From assembly GCF_021653995.1 (NCBI RefSeq), contig NZ_JAJJOZ010000005.1, positions 186,001 to 250,000 on the forward strand: DNA of 64,000 nt, read 5' to 3'. The DNA is from Allopusillimonas lactea. GTDB lineage: Bacteria; Pseudomonadota; Gammaproteobacteria; Burkholderiales; Burkholderiaceae_B. The translations under genes were made by a program, and so were the position numbers. The notes beneath the pieces are model-generated. The model searched no databases. It saw only the letters and a program-made list of their open reading frames with translations, and was not told where the DNA came from. Below are positions 52,401 to 62,169 of the stretch, piece after piece (within the stretch, counting starts at the first letter, position 1; each line of letters begins with the position of its first letter).

Positions 52401-53472
52401 ATCCCGTTTTCTCCCCGAGGCCGCTGATCCACATGCATTCAGCGACGCGCCGCCGCCGCATGCGCCAGGCCCCATTGGTGTCCTGCTCATCAACCTGGGC
52501 ACGCCTGATGCGCCCACGCCCAAGGCAATCCGGCGCTATCTGGCCGAGTTTCTGTCCGATCCACGCGTCATCGAGATCCCCCAGTGGATATGGCAGATTA
52601 TTCTGCGTGGCATCATCCTTGTGCGGCGGCCCACGGCGCTGGCCCCGCGTTATCGCGAAATCTGGCTAGAGCAGGGCTCGCCTCTGCTGGTCTGGAGTGA
52701 GGCCTTGGCCAGCCAGGTGCGTATGAATCTTGCGGGCCAAGGCCTAGACGCCTGCGTGGCCCTGGGCATGCGCTATGGCTCCCCCTCGGTGGCTTCGGCC
52801 ATGGACGAGCTTCGTGCGCAAGGCTGCGAGCGTATGCTGGTCGTTCCGATGTATCCCCAGTATGCGGCCAGCACCACAGCTACCGCCGTAGACAAGGTAG
52901 CCGAGTATGCAGCCAGGCTGCGCAACCAGCCCGAGCTGCGCTTCATCAAGCGCTATAACGTGCTGCCTGGCTACATACAGGCGCTGGCGCAATCCGTGCG
53001 CGCGCATTGGCAGGCCAATGGCGTGCCCGACCGCCTGCTGCTCAGTTTTCATGGTCTGCCGCGTGTCACGGTAGAGCAGGGCGATCCTTATCGCCGCGAT
53101 TGCCTCGAGACCGCGCAGCACTTGCGCCAAGCACTGGGGGCAGACGGCGAGCGGGTGCACGTGGCGTTCCAGAGCCGCTTCGGAGCGCAGGAATGGCTGC
53201 AGCCATATACCGAACCTACGTTGCGCCAGTGGGCGAGGCAGGGTGTGCGGCGTGTAGACGTCATGTGCCCGGGCTTCTTGGCTGATTGCATCGAAACACT
53301 CGAAGAAATCCAGATGCAGTGTCGCGACGCATTCATACACGAAGGTGGCAGCGAGTTCCGCTATATCCCATGCCTGAATGGCGACCCGACCTGGGGCGCC
53401 AGCCTGGCCGGGTTGATCCGTCAGCATTTGGGCGGCTGGCTGCCCACGTCCGCATCATCCCCCCAACAGTAG
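52393..53472 (+). CDS. hemH: Ferrochelatase
   Basis: A 359-residue enzyme inserting Fe2+ into protoporphyrin IX, the last step of haem synthesis. Family motifs are LINLGTPDAPT at the N-terminus, LLSFHGLPRVTVEQGDPY with the metal-site histidine near residue 219, and VDVMCPGFLADCIETLEEI near 289 with the conserved glutamates. It overlaps hrcA by 8 bp and precedes the grpE sigma-32 promoter. Confidence 0.97.
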   Translation: MLKSRFLPEAADPHAFSDAPPPHAPGPIGVLLINLGTPDAPTPKAIRRYLAEFLSDPRVIEIPQWIWQIILRGIILVRRPTALAPRYREIWLEQGSPLLVWSEALASQVRMNLAGQGLDACVALGMRYGSPSVASAMDELRAQGCERMLVVPMYPQYAASTTATAVDKVAEYAARLRNQPELRFIKRYNVLPGYIQALAQSVRAHWQANGVPDRLLLSFHGLPRVTVEQGDPYRRDCLETAQHLRQALGADGERVHVAFQSRFGAQEWLQPYTEPTLRQWARQGVRRVDVMCPGFLADCIETLEEIQMQCRDAFIHEGGSEFRYIPCLNGDPTWGASLAGLIRQHLGGWLPTSASSPQQ

Positions 53473-53649
53473 GCGCGAAGCTTGCCCCGTGGTAAAGGGC
53501 AGCCCCGCGATATTGGATGTTGTGCCGGATGTCGTATATAAGGCGGTGCTGGGGTGGTGCGCAGGTAGTGCATACCTGCAGCGTCCGGCCGCCAGGCCCT
53601 GCCAGTGCCTCGGCAGCGGCGCAGGCGAACAAAATTTCCCCTTTCGGGG

Positions 53650-53677
53650 CTTGAAAGTGTCTACTTTGTCCCCATCA
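53650..53677 (+). promoter_or_regulatory. Sigma-32 heat-shock promoter of grpE
   Basis: CTTGAAA (53650-53656), a 13-base spacer and CCCCATCA (53670-53677) match the sigma-32 consensus CTTGAAA-N(11-16)-CCCCATNT at all but one fixed position. It gives a leader of about 100 nt before grpE. It lies in the 313-bp gap 53473-53785, in which I see no gene. Confidence 0.87.
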
Positions 53678-53785
53678 TGATGACATTGTGATCCATCACA
53701 TGGCAGTCTGAACCGGGGGCATAGCCCCCATTGTTCTGTCAGATCAAATAGTTACAACATCATTTCGCAGATTCCGGAGATTTAT

Positions 53786-54364
53786 ATGCCGTCACCCAAC
53801 GAACCCGTCGATCCCAAGCAGCAGGAGCCGTCCGTAGATACGTCCGAGCAGCTTGAAGTCAACGAAGGCGCAGCGGGCGACCAATCGGAAGCCCCCCAGG
53901 AAGATTTGGCCGCCCTGCTGGCGGAAGCCCAGGAACAGGTGGCCCGCTACCACGACGATCTGCTGCGTGCTCGCGCCGAAGTCGAGAACATCCGCCGCCG
54001 CGCACAAGACGACGTGTCCAAGGCGCGCAAGTTCGGCACCGAATCCTTCGCCGAAAGCCTGATTCCGGTCAAAGACAGCCTCGAGGCGGCGCTGGCCTTG
54101 TCTGGTCAGACGGCCGAGGCGTGGAAGGAAGGCGTGGAAGCCACACTGCGCCAGTTGGTAAGCGCTTTCGAGCGCAATGCCATGAAAGAGGTCGCGCCGG
54201 CGCCCGGTGACCGCTTCGACCCGCACATGCACCAGGCCATTTCGTCGGTGCCATCTGAGCAACCCGAGGGCGCCGTGGCTCAGACGCTGCAAAAGGGCTA
54301 CACCATCGCCGACCGTGTGCTGCGGCCCGCGCTGGTCACTGTGTCGTCAGGCCAGCCCGAATGA
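53786..54364 (+). CDS. grpE: Nucleotide exchange factor GrpE
   Basis: A 192-residue DnaK co-chaperone. It has an acidic, disordered N-terminus, a long dimer-forming helix (ALLAEAQEQVARYHDDLLRARAEVENIRRR) and a beta-wing domain with PGDRFDPHMHQAIS. It releases ADP from DnaK. It is heat-shock controlled from the sigma-32 promoter just upstream. dnaK follows 122 bp later with its own promoter. Confidence 0.96.
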   Translation: MPSPNEPVDPKQQEPSVDTSEQLEVNEGAAGDQSEAPQEDLAALLAEAQEQVARYHDDLLRARAEVENIRRRAQDDVSKARKFGTESFAESLIPVKDSLEAALALSGQTAEAWKEGVEATLRQLVSAFERNAMKEVAPAPGDRFDPHMHQAISSVPSEQPEGAVAQTLQKGYTIADRVLRPALVTVSSGQPE

Positions 54365-54404
54365 CTGCGGCGGCCGCGCGGTATGCAAATTGCGCGGCCC
54401 GGGC

Positions 54405-54433
54405 CTTGAAATCAGCAACGATGGGCCCCACAT
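54405..54433 (+). promoter_or_regulatory. Sigma-32 heat-shock promoter of dnaK
   Basis: CTTGAAA (54405-54411), a 14-base spacer and CCCCACAT (54426-54433) match the consensus with one mismatch in the -10. It would start dnaK mRNA about 45 bases before the ATG. It lets dnaK-dnaJ be read independently of grpE. Confidence 0.78.
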
Positions 54434-54486
54434 AGCATTCATCAGGGTTTTAACGAATCAAGAATATTTTTTAAGGTTACATCACT

Positions 54487-56409
54487 ATGGGCAAGATTAT
54501 TGGTATTGACCTTGGCACCACCAACAGCTGTGTCGCCATCATGGACGGCGGCAACGTCAAGATCATCGAAAACGCCGAAGGTGCGCGTACTACGCCTTCC
54601 ATCGTCGCCTACATGCAGGACGGCGAAATCCTCGTTGGCGCGCCCGCCAAGCGCCAGGCGGTCACCAACCCCAAGAACACGCTGTTCGCCGTCAAGCGCC
54701 TGATCGGCCGCAAGTTCGACGAGAAAGCGGTGCAAAAAGACATCCACCTGATGCCCTATAGCATCATCAAGGCCGACAATGGCGACGCCTGGGTTGAAGC
54801 GCAAGGCAAGAAGCTCGCGCCTCCGCAGGTGTCTGCCGACGTGCTGCGCAAGATGAAGAAAACGGCGGAAGACTACCTGGGTGAAGAAGTCACCGAGGCG
54901 GTCATCACCGTACCCGCCTACTTCAACGACAGCCAGCGCCAGGCCACCAAAGACGCCGGCCGCATCGCGGGCCTGGACGTCAAGCGCATTATCAACGAGC
55001 CCACGGCTGCTGCACTGGCCTTCGGCCTCGATAAATCCGAGAAGGGCGACCGCAAGATCGTGGTGTATGACCTCGGCGGCGGCACGTTCGACGTTTCCAT
55101 CATCGAGATCGCCGACGTAGACGGCGAGAAGCAATTCGAGGTGCTGTCGACCAACGGCGACACTTTCCTGGGTGGCGAAGACTTCGACCAGCGCATCATC
55201 GACTACATCATTGCCGAATTCAAGAAGGAAAGCGGCGTCGACCTGTCGAAAGACGTACTGGCCCTGCAGCGCCTGAAAGAAGCCGCCGAGAAAGCCAAGA
55301 TCGAACTCTCGTCCACGCAGCAGACCGAGATCAACCTGCCGTACATCACGGCCGATGCATCCGGTCCGAAGCACCTGAACCTCAAGATCACGCGCGCCAA
55401 GCTGGAAGCGCTGGTCGAGGAACTGATCGAGCGCACCATCGAGCCCTGCCGCATCGCCATCAAGGATGCGGGCGTCAAGGTTTCCGAGATCGACGATGTA
55501 ATCCTGGTCGGCGGGATGACCCGCATGCCCAAGGTGCAGGAAAAGGTCAAGGAGTTCTTCGGCCGCGATCCGCGTAAAGACATCAACCCCGACGAAGCAG
55601 TTGCCGCGGGTGCCGCGATCCAGGGTTCTGTGCTGTCCGGCGAACGCAAAGACGTCCTGCTGCTCGACGTCACCCCGCTTTCCCTGGGTATCGAAACCCT
55701 GGGCGGCGTGATGACCAAGATGATCCAGAAGAACACCACGATCCCTACCCGGTTCTCGCAAGTGTTCTCCACGGCCGACGACAACCAGCCTGCAGTGACC
55801 ATCAAGGTGTTCCAGGGCGAGCGTGAAATCGCCGCCGGCAACAAGGGCCTGGGTGAGTTCAACCTCGAAGGCATTCCCCCTGCAGGCCGCGGCGTGCCCC
55901 AGATCGAAGTCACGTTCGACATCGACGCCAACGGCATCCTGCACGTGTCCGCCAAAGACAAGGGTACGGGCAAAGAAAACAAGATCACTATCAAGGCGAA
56001 CTCCGGGCTGACCGACGACGAGATCGAGCGCATGGTGAAGGACGCCGAGGCGAACGCCGAGGAAGACCACCGTCTGGCCGAACTGGCGCTTACGCGCAAC
56101 CAGGCCGACGCACTGATGCACTCCACCCGCAAGTCGCTGGAAGAGCACGGCGACAAGCTGGAGGCGTCCGAGAAGGAAGCCATCGAAAACGCCCTGAAAG
56201 ACCTCGAAGCGACGTTGAAGGACGGTGACAAGGCGGCTATCGATGCCAAGGTCGAGGCGCTGACGAACGCGGCGCAGAAGCTGGGCGAGAAGATGTATGC
56301 CGATATGCAGGCTCAGGCGGCGGCGCAGCAGGCTGCGCCGGAGCAGGCCAAGCCCGCTGACGACGATGTGGTTGATGCGGACTTCAAAGAAGTCAAGCGC
56401 GACCAGTAA
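54487..56409 (+). CDS. dnaK: Chaperone DnaK (Hsp70)
   Basis: A 640-residue Hsp70. The ATPase domain begins GKIIGIDLGTTNSCVAIMDG, with VYDLGGGTFDVSII near 195 and ILVGGMTRMPKVQ near 340. The linker DVLLLDVTPLSLGIET near 390 and the peptide-binding domain follow, then an Ala/Gln-rich lid tail ending DADFKEVKRD. Codon use is strongly biased, as expected for a highly expressed gene. It follows grpE and precedes dnaJ. Confidence 0.99.
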   Translation: MGKIIGIDLGTTNSCVAIMDGGNVKIIENAEGARTTPSIVAYMQDGEILVGAPAKRQAVTNPKNTLFAVKRLIGRKFDEKAVQKDIHLMPYSIIKADNGDAWVEAQGKKLAPPQVSADVLRKMKKTAEDYLGEEVTEAVITVPAYFNDSQRQATKDAGRIAGLDVKRIINEPTAAALAFGLDKSEKGDRKIVVYDLGGGTFDVSIIEIADVDGEKQFEVLSTNGDTFLGGEDFDQRIIDYIIAEFKKESGVDLSKDVLALQRLKEAAEKAKIELSSTQQTEINLPYITADASGPKHLNLKITRAKLEALVEELIERTIEPCRIAIKDAGVKVSEIDDVILVGGMTRMPKVQEKVKEFFGRDPRKDINPDEAVAAGAAIQGSVLSGERKDVLLLDVTPLSLGIETLGGVMTKMIQKNTTIPTRFSQVFSTADDNQPAVTIKVFQGEREIAAGNKGLGEFNLEGIPPAGRGVPQIEVTFDIDANGILHVSAKDKGTGKENKITIKANSGLTDDEIERMVKDAEANAEEDHRLAELALTRNQADALMHSTRKSLEEHGDKLEASEKEAIENALKDLEATLKDGDKAAIDAKVEALTNAAQKLGEKMYADMQAQAAAQQAAPEQAKPADDDVVDADFKEVKRDQ

Positions 56410-56557
56410 GAAAGCCGGCAATTAGCGGTTTTCGGGCCCGGTTTCTGGCATTGCGCCGGAAATCGGGCATTCTTGTTCCGACGAAGCGCGGCGACATACC
56501 GCAGCGCGGGCGGGCTGTTCCACAGGCCCGGCAACGCCCTAGACACAAGCACGACTC

Positions 56558-57676
56558 ATGGCAAAACGCGATTATTACGAAGTCCTCGGGGTGGCAAAGA
56601 ACGCCTCCGATGACGAACTCAAGAAAGCCTACCGCAAGCTCGCAATGAAGTATCACCCGGACCGCAACCCGGGCAGCAAAGAGGCGGAAGAGAAATTCAA
56701 AGAGGCCAAAGAAGCCTACGAGATGCTGTCCGATGAGGAAAAGCGCGGGGCCTATGACCGCTTCGGCCATGCGGGCGTTGACCCCAATGCAGGCATGGGC
56801 GCCGGCATGGGCGGTGCTGGGTTCGCGGATGCTTTCGGCGATATTTTTGGCGAAATCTTCGGTGGAGGCCGCCGTGGCGGCGGGCCGCAGGTATATCGCG
56901 GCGCCGATCTCAAATACTCGCTCGATATTTCTCTGGAACAGGCAGCGCATGGTTTCGATACCGAGATCCGTGTGCCCAGTTGGGAAAACTGTGAGGTCTG
57001 TCACGGTTCGGGCGCCAAGCCCGGTACTCAGCCCAAAACCTGCCATACCTGCGGTGGTTCGGGCGCGGTTCGTATGCAGCAAGGCTTTTTTAGCGTGCAG
57101 CAAACATGCCCCACCTGCCACGGTACGGGCAAAGAGATCACGGATCCTTGCAATGCATGCGATGGCGTGGGCCGTGTACGCAAAAACAAAACGCTGCAGG
57201 TCAAGATCCCGGCTGGCATTGACGACGGCATGCGCATCCGCTCCAGCGGCAATGGCGAACCGGGTCTGAACGGCGGGCCACCGGGGGATCTCTATGTCGA
57301 GATCCACATCAAGCGACATGCTATTTTCCAGCGGGACGGTGACGATCTGCATTGCGAGTTGACGATACCGTTCACTACCGCGGCGCTCGGTGGTGAGCTT
57401 GAGGTGCCTACGCTGGCTGGCAAAGGGGCAATCACGATCCCCGAGGGCACGCAGTCGGGCAAGACGTTCCGCCTGCGCGGCAAGGGTATCAAGGGGGTGC
57501 GTGGCAGCTATCCGGGCGATCTCTATTGCCATGTTTCCGTCGAGACACCGGTCAGGCTGTCCGAAGACCAGAAAAAGCTGTTGCGCCAGTTCGAGACATC
57601 GTTGGAACAGGGCGGCGACAAGCACTCGCCTGGCAGCAAGTCCTGGAAGGACAGGGTGAAGGATTTCTTCGCCTGA
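56558..57676 (+). CDS. dnaJ: Chaperone DnaJ (Hsp40)
   Basis: A 372-residue type I Hsp40. It has the J domain with HPD (KYHPDRNPG), a Gly/Phe-rich linker (GAGMGGAGFADAFGDIFG), four CxxCxGxG zinc repeats between about 140 and 205 (CEVCHGSG, CHTCGGSG, CPTCHGTG, CNACDGVG), and the C-terminal substrate domain. It stimulates DnaK ATP hydrolysis. It lies 148 bp after dnaK, and a strong terminator follows. Confidence 0.98.
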   Translation: MAKRDYYEVLGVAKNASDDELKKAYRKLAMKYHPDRNPGSKEAEEKFKEAKEAYEMLSDEEKRGAYDRFGHAGVDPNAGMGAGMGGAGFADAFGDIFGEIFGGGRRGGGPQVYRGADLKYSLDISLEQAAHGFDTEIRVPSWENCEVCHGSGAKPGTQPKTCHTCGGSGAVRMQQGFFSVQQTCPTCHGTGKEITDPCNACDGVGRVRKNKTLQVKIPAGIDDGMRIRSSGNGEPGLNGGPPGDLYVEIHIKRHAIFQRDGDDLHCELTIPFTTAALGGELEVPTLAGKGAITIPEGTQSGKTFRLRGKGIKGVRGSYPGDLYCHVSVETPVRLSEDQKKLLRQFETSLEQGGDKHSPGSKSWKDRVKDFFA

Positions 57677-57743
57677 GAAAAACCTGGCCCGGGATTGCCG
57701 GGCTTAGGGGGCGTTGAGAAGTAATGCGTTATCTGCTGTATGC

Positions 57744-57773
57744 AAAAGGCCGCGCCAATGAGCGCGGCCTTTT
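57744..57773 (+). terminator. Terminator after dnaJ
   Basis: AAAAGGCCGCGC and GCGCGGCCTTTT form a perfect 12-base-pair stem with a 6-base loop; the A and T ends let it act for both strands. It lies between dnaJ and the convergent M16 peptidase gene, in a gap (57677-57961) with no gene. Confidence 0.9.
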
Positions 57774-57961
57774 GACGTGCGTAGTCTTGCTTGCAGCCTG
57801 CCTTGTTTCTTGCCCCTTGGCTTGCTTCATACCGCCCAGCGCGTGGTATTTGGCTTTAGCGGCCCTGGTGATCGCCGATGCCGCATGCGGGTAGTGTGGA
57901 CAGCGACAGGCGGGACTGAACTGCTTGGGGTGGCCCGCCTGTAAATGTATGACGCCCGCTG

Positions 57962-60907
57962 TTATTTGGCAGCGGAAGGTTGGGCGGTGCCGGTTGGCGC
58001 GGGCGGGGCCGTTGGCCCCGGCGTGGGAGCGGCCGCGGGCGCGGGGCCAGGCGCAGGTTCGGGGGCCCGCCCAGGCTCGGCCGGCACAGGAGGCGCCTTT
58101 TCGCCCTGCTTGGAGGCATCTGCCGCCAGCGCCACGCTGAATGCGTTGGGTTGCAGCCAGCGCCGTATCGTATCGTTGACTTGTTTTGCCGTGAGGGACA
58201 GCAGGGCTTTGTCGATATCAGCAGACCACTGGAAGGTGCGCCCAAGCTCGAGGTAATTGAGCCACACCGCCGATAGGGTGGCATCATTGGCGCGGGCGAG
58301 CTTGCGATAGTTGAGCAGCGCTCGCACGCCTTCTTTGACCTCGTCGTCTGTGAACCCTTGGTCGAGCAAGCGCTGCAACTCTTCGTTGACAGCCGTGGTG
58401 ACTTGCCTGCTGTTCTGCGGTGCGAGGATGGCGTAAATAACCCAACTACCCGAGGGCTCGAACGAAGATGCAGTCAATTGGCTGCGCACGTCGTAGGAAA
58501 GGCCTTCCTTGACGCGGATGCGTTCCCACAGACGCGACGTTTCGGACGAGCCGAGCAGGTAGTTTGCAAGGTAAAGCGCTGGGAAGTCCGGATCGGTATC
58601 CTGTAGCTTTACGGGCATCTTGGCCAAGTAGAAGGCATTGGCTTTGTCTGGTGTGTTGATATGGAAACGCTCCGCGGGCACCGCGTGGTAGGGGTTGTCA
58701 AGGCGGGTGTAGGCTGGGGCTTTCTGCCAGCCTTTCAGGCCCTTGGTCAGCGCCTCGCGGATAGCGTCAGGCTCGAAAGCGCCGACGGCTGAGAACTCGA
58801 TATTGCCCGCGCCGTAGAAGGTGCTGTGGAAGCTTTGCAGTCGCTGGCGGGTAAGCGCGGCAATCTGGTTGCGCTCTTCTTCGAAGGTGGGGGTATAGCG
58901 GACATCGTCGGGCGCCCAGGGGTTGTCGTGCCGCGCCAGGGCGCGGGAAGCCAGGGCGCTGGGTTCGGACATGGCCGTGCTGATTGCTGTGCTGGCTTGG
59001 CGCTGGTATTCAATGAGCTCTTGCTTGGGGAAGTCGGCCTCGCGCAGCAGGTTCAACACCACGGAAACGAGCTCGGGAAGGTGGGCTTTGACGGTGGACA
59101 TGTTCACCGAGACAATGCCGCCGGTACCCGAGAAGCTGACTTGCGCCTGCAGGGCGTCGAATTTGTCCTGAATCTGTTGGCGAGTCAGGGATGGGGTGCC
59201 TTGGTCGAGCAGCGCGGCAACTGCGCCTGCGACTTCGCGTTGGCCTTTCAGGCTGTCGGCGTTGCCGAAATGCAGCTCGAGGTTGGCCTCGACACGGTCG
59301 CCGCGTGTAGGCTTGGGCAGTAATGCCAGCTTGACCTCGCCGTTGGGTAGTACCAGCGGCTGGCGATCTGTGGCCGCATCGATATGCTCGGGCGTGGCCT
59401 CGAAGGCCGCCTTGGCCGGGCCCGTCTGTTTGCCGGTGTAGCCCTTGAACAACGCCTGGAAATCGGGTGGGGCGGAGGCCGGTGCGCGCTCGGGTTTATC
59501 GGTGGGGATGTATTCGCCGGCAGTACGATTGCTGGCCACTAGGTATGCTTGGGTGACGCGCTGAACCGTCTCCAGCTTCATATCCTCGACCTGGTCGCGC
59601 TGCAGGAAGAACAGGCGCCAGTCACCGTCTGCGGATGTCTCGGACAGGACGCTGGCGAGCTTGGCGGGGTTGGCATAGAGCTGGTTCCAGTTCGAGAGCC
59701 ATTTGTTGCGGATACGATCGAGGTCTTCTTGTGTAAAAGGCTTCTCGGCCACCGATTCAAGTGTGGCCGTAAGCGTGGCCAATGCCTTGGCCTGGTCCAT
59801 GCCTGGTTCGAGTTCGGCGCCGAACAACGCATACCCCGGCTGCTTCATATCGGACGCAAAACCGAACACGCTGGCCGCGAGGTTTTCGCGCACCAACGCA
59901 TGGTACAGCCGGCCTGATGGTGTGTCGGCAATGATGTTTACGCCCAGGTCGAGCGCCGTGTAGTCGGGGCTGCCGGCTGCGGGGATATGGTACAGGGCTG
60001 CAACCAACGGCGTGCCGCCGTGGCGGCGCAGCGCTACCAGGCGCTCGCCGTCTTGTATGGGCTCTACCGTGTATTCGGGCGGCAACGTGCGGGTGGGGCG
60101 AGGGATTTTGCCAAACACTGTCGCGATGGTCTTGAGGGTCGCCGCGGCATCGAACCGGCCGGTCACGATCAATATCGCATTATCCGGTTGATAGTATTTT
60201 TTGTAGAAGGCGCGCAATTGGCCGACGTCTACGTTTTCAACGTCGGAGCGAGCGCCGATAGTACTGTGGCCGTAGTTGTGCCACTGATAGGCCGTGGCCT
60301 GCATCTTTTGCAGCAGGATCTGGAACGGGTTGTTTTCGCCGCGCTCCATCTCGTTGCGCACCACCGTCATTTCGGCGTCCAGGTCTTCTTTCGCAATCAA
60401 CGAGTTGACCATGGCGTCGGCCTGCCAGCCAAGATACCAGTTGAGCGTTTCGGGGTTGGAGGCGAAGCTGGCATAGTAATTGGTGCGGTCGCCAGACGTG
60501 GAGCCATTGGCCGCCAGGCCGCGGCGAGAGAACTCGGCCAGTGCATTGCGCAGCGTCGGTGTGCCGCGAAAAAGCATATGTTCGAGCAGGTGCGCCATAC
60601 CTGTCTGCCCGTAGTTTTCCTGGCGGGCACCTACCAGGTAGGTCATGTTCACTGTGGTGCTGGGCTTGGAGGCATCAGGCGCCAGCAGCACGCGCAGGCC
60701 ATTGGGCAGGCTGTATTCAGTAACCCCTTCGACCGTGTGCAGCTGCTGGACGCCCGCTGGAAGGGCTGCGTTGGCCTTCTGCCCGGATGGGGCGGGCGCC
60801 GTCGGAGGCGTGCCTGTTTTGGCCTGGACTGGTGCGGCCAGAACGACAATGATCGCAAGTGCCGCGGCGCGGACGAGCGTAGGTGCCGAGAAGGAGAACA
60901 TGCGCAA
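57962..60907 (-). CDS. Exported two-domain M16 zinc metallopeptidase
   Basis: A 981-residue pitrilysin/insulinase-type peptidase. A signal peptide (MRMFSFSAPTLVRAAALAIIVVLAAPVQA) is followed by the active M16 half with inverted zinc motif HLLEH in GMAHLLEHMLFRGT near residue 105 and the third ligand region about 70 residues later. The second half (~530-930) is an inactive M16 repeat, as in single-chain clam-shell enzymes. The last ~45 residues are Pro/Ala-rich. Such proteins degrade peptides in the periplasm; the substrate here is unknown. Confidence 0.93.
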   Translation of the reverse strand: MRMFSFSAPTLVRAAALAIIVVLAAPVQAKTGTPPTAPAPSGQKANAALPAGVQQLHTVEGVTEYSLPNGLRVLLAPDASKPSTTVNMTYLVGARQENYGQTGMAHLLEHMLFRGTPTLRNALAEFSRRGLAANGSTSGDRTNYYASFASNPETLNWYLGWQADAMVNSLIAKEDLDAEMTVVRNEMERGENNPFQILLQKMQATAYQWHNYGHSTIGARSDVENVDVGQLRAFYKKYYQPDNAILIVTGRFDAAATLKTIATVFGKIPRPTRTLPPEYTVEPIQDGERLVALRRHGGTPLVAALYHIPAAGSPDYTALDLGVNIIADTPSGRLYHALVRENLAASVFGFASDMKQPGYALFGAELEPGMDQAKALATLTATLESVAEKPFTQEDLDRIRNKWLSNWNQLYANPAKLASVLSETSADGDWRLFFLQRDQVEDMKLETVQRVTQAYLVASNRTAGEYIPTDKPERAPASAPPDFQALFKGYTGKQTGPAKAAFEATPEHIDAATDRQPLVLPNGEVKLALLPKPTRGDRVEANLELHFGNADSLKGQREVAGAVAALLDQGTPSLTRQQIQDKFDALQAQVSFSGTGGIVSVNMSTVKAHLPELVSVVLNLLREADFPKQELIEYQRQASTAISTAMSEPSALASRALARHDNPWAPDDVRYTPTFEEERNQIAALTRQRLQSFHSTFYGAGNIEFSAVGAFEPDAIREALTKGLKGWQKAPAYTRLDNPYHAVPAERFHINTPDKANAFYLAKMPVKLQDTDPDFPALYLANYLLGSSETSRLWERIRVKEGLSYDVRSQLTASSFEPSGSWVIYAILAPQNSRQVTTAVNEELQRLLDQGFTDDEVKEGVRALLNYRKLARANDATLSAVWLNYLELGRTFQWSADIDKALLSLTAKQVNDTIRRWLQPNAFSVALAADASKQGEKAPPVPAEPGRAPEPAPGPAPAAAPTPGPTAPPAPTGTAQPSAAK

Positions 60908-60996
60908 TATCCGAGTAAGAAGCGTGCTCCCGTTTTACCATAGCCGCGCCGCTTCGTGAGGCTGCGCGCGCGCCCCATCATGAAACAATAGGTGTG

Positions 60997-62169
60997 TTAT
61001 CGAGACAGCACGCGCATGGCGTCTTCGAGGCCGCTAACGGTGACGCCGTACATGCGATTGCCCATGAGGTTCTGGATAATGGAAATGGACTGCCTGTATT
61101 GCCAGTATCCGGCGGGCTCGGGATTAAGCCAGACCGCCTTGGGCCAGTTATCCAGCAAGCGCTGCAGCCATGCCGCGCCCGATTCCTTGTTGTAATGCTC
61201 GACTGAGCCGCCCGGTTGCAGGATTTCGTAGGGGCTCATGGTGGCGTCGCCCACAATGATCAGGCGCCAGTCGTCGTTGTAGGTGCGCAGGATGTCCCAG
61301 GTGTCGAAGCGTTCGGCGCTGCGGCGGCGGTTGTTGCGCCACAGTGATTCGTAGGGGCAGTTGTGGAAGTAAAAAACTTCCAGGTGCCGGAATTCGCTGC
61401 GCGCGGCTGAGAACAGCTCTTCGACGCGGGCAATGTGGTCGTCCATGCTGCCGCCGACATCCAGGAGCATCAGCACCTTTACCATGTTGTGGCGCTCTGG
61501 CACCATCTGCAGGTCGAGCAGGCCAGCGTTGCGGGCTGTGCTGCGTATCGTGTCGTCCAGGTCGAGTTCAAGCTCGGCGCCCTCGCGCGCGAACCGACGC
61601 AGGCGCCGCAGGGCCATCTTGAAATTGCGCGTGCCCAGCGTTTGTTGATCGTCATAGTCGCGGTATTCGCGTTTTTCCCATACTTTTATCGCGGTGCGGT
61701 TGCCCGCGGACGGCCCGCCAATGCGTATGCCCTCGGGATGGTAGCCACCATGCCCGAAGGGCGAAGAGCCGCCGGTGCCTATCCATTTATTGCCGCCGGC
61801 ATGGCGCTCTTTCTGTTCTTCAAGCCGCTGGCGGAACAGTTCCATCAGCTTGTCCCAGCCGTGCTTTTCGATGGCCGCTTTTTCTTCGGGCGTGAGGTTT
61901 TTTTGAAACTGCTTGAGCAGCCAGTCCAGCGGTATTTCTTTTCCTTCGGGCAGGGCGGCTTCCAGCTTTCCGTAGAACTCGCCGAAAGCCTGGTCGTAGC
62001 GGTCGAACAGGGTTTCGTCCTTGACCAGCGTCATACGGGCAAGATGATAGAAATCGTCGATGGACGGAAGCATGACGCCTGCGCGCAGCGCTTCGAGTAG
62101 CGTGAGGTACTCCTGCACGGAAACGGGCAGCTTGCGGGCGCGCAGGTGGTAGAAAAAATCAAGCAGCAT
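60997..62169 (-). CDS. VWA-domain protein, CoxE-like
   Basis: A 390-residue cytoplasmic protein. An all-helical N-terminal part is followed by a von Willebrand A domain from about 225 on. Its MIDAS motif reads LLDVGGSMDDH, a DxGGS form in place of DxSxS, typical of the CoxE group. These proteins act with MoxR ATPases in metal-centre insertion or complex maturation. The moxR gene is two genes upstream in the same operon. ATG 62169 overlaps the GNAT gene by 11 bp; a TTG at 62181 is the alternative start. Confidence 0.9.
   Translation of the reverse strand: MLLDFFYHLRARKLPVSVQEYLTLLEALRAGVMLPSIDDFYHLARMTLVKDETLFDRYDQAFGEFYGKLEAALPEGKEIPLDWLLKQFQKNLTPEEKAAIEKHGWDKLMELFRQRLEEQKERHAGGNKWIGTGGSSPFGHGGYHPEGIRIGGPSAGNRTAIKVWEKREYRDYDDQQTLGTRNFKMALRRLRRFAREGAELELDLDDTIRSTARNAGLLDLQMVPERHNMVKVLMLLDVGGSMDDHIARVEELFSAARSEFRHLEVFYFHNCPYESLWRNNRRRSAERFDTWDILRTYNDDWRLIIVGDATMSPYEILQPGGSVEHYNKESGAAWLQRLLDNWPKAVWLNPEPAGYWQYRQSISIIQNLMGNRMYGVTVSGLEDAMRVLSR

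Noticed and set aside
54442..56421. 659-codon open frame antisense to dnaK
   Set aside because: It is the mirror of a strongly biased high-GC gene. DnaK motifs are unmistakable on the plus strand and the antisense product has no family features.
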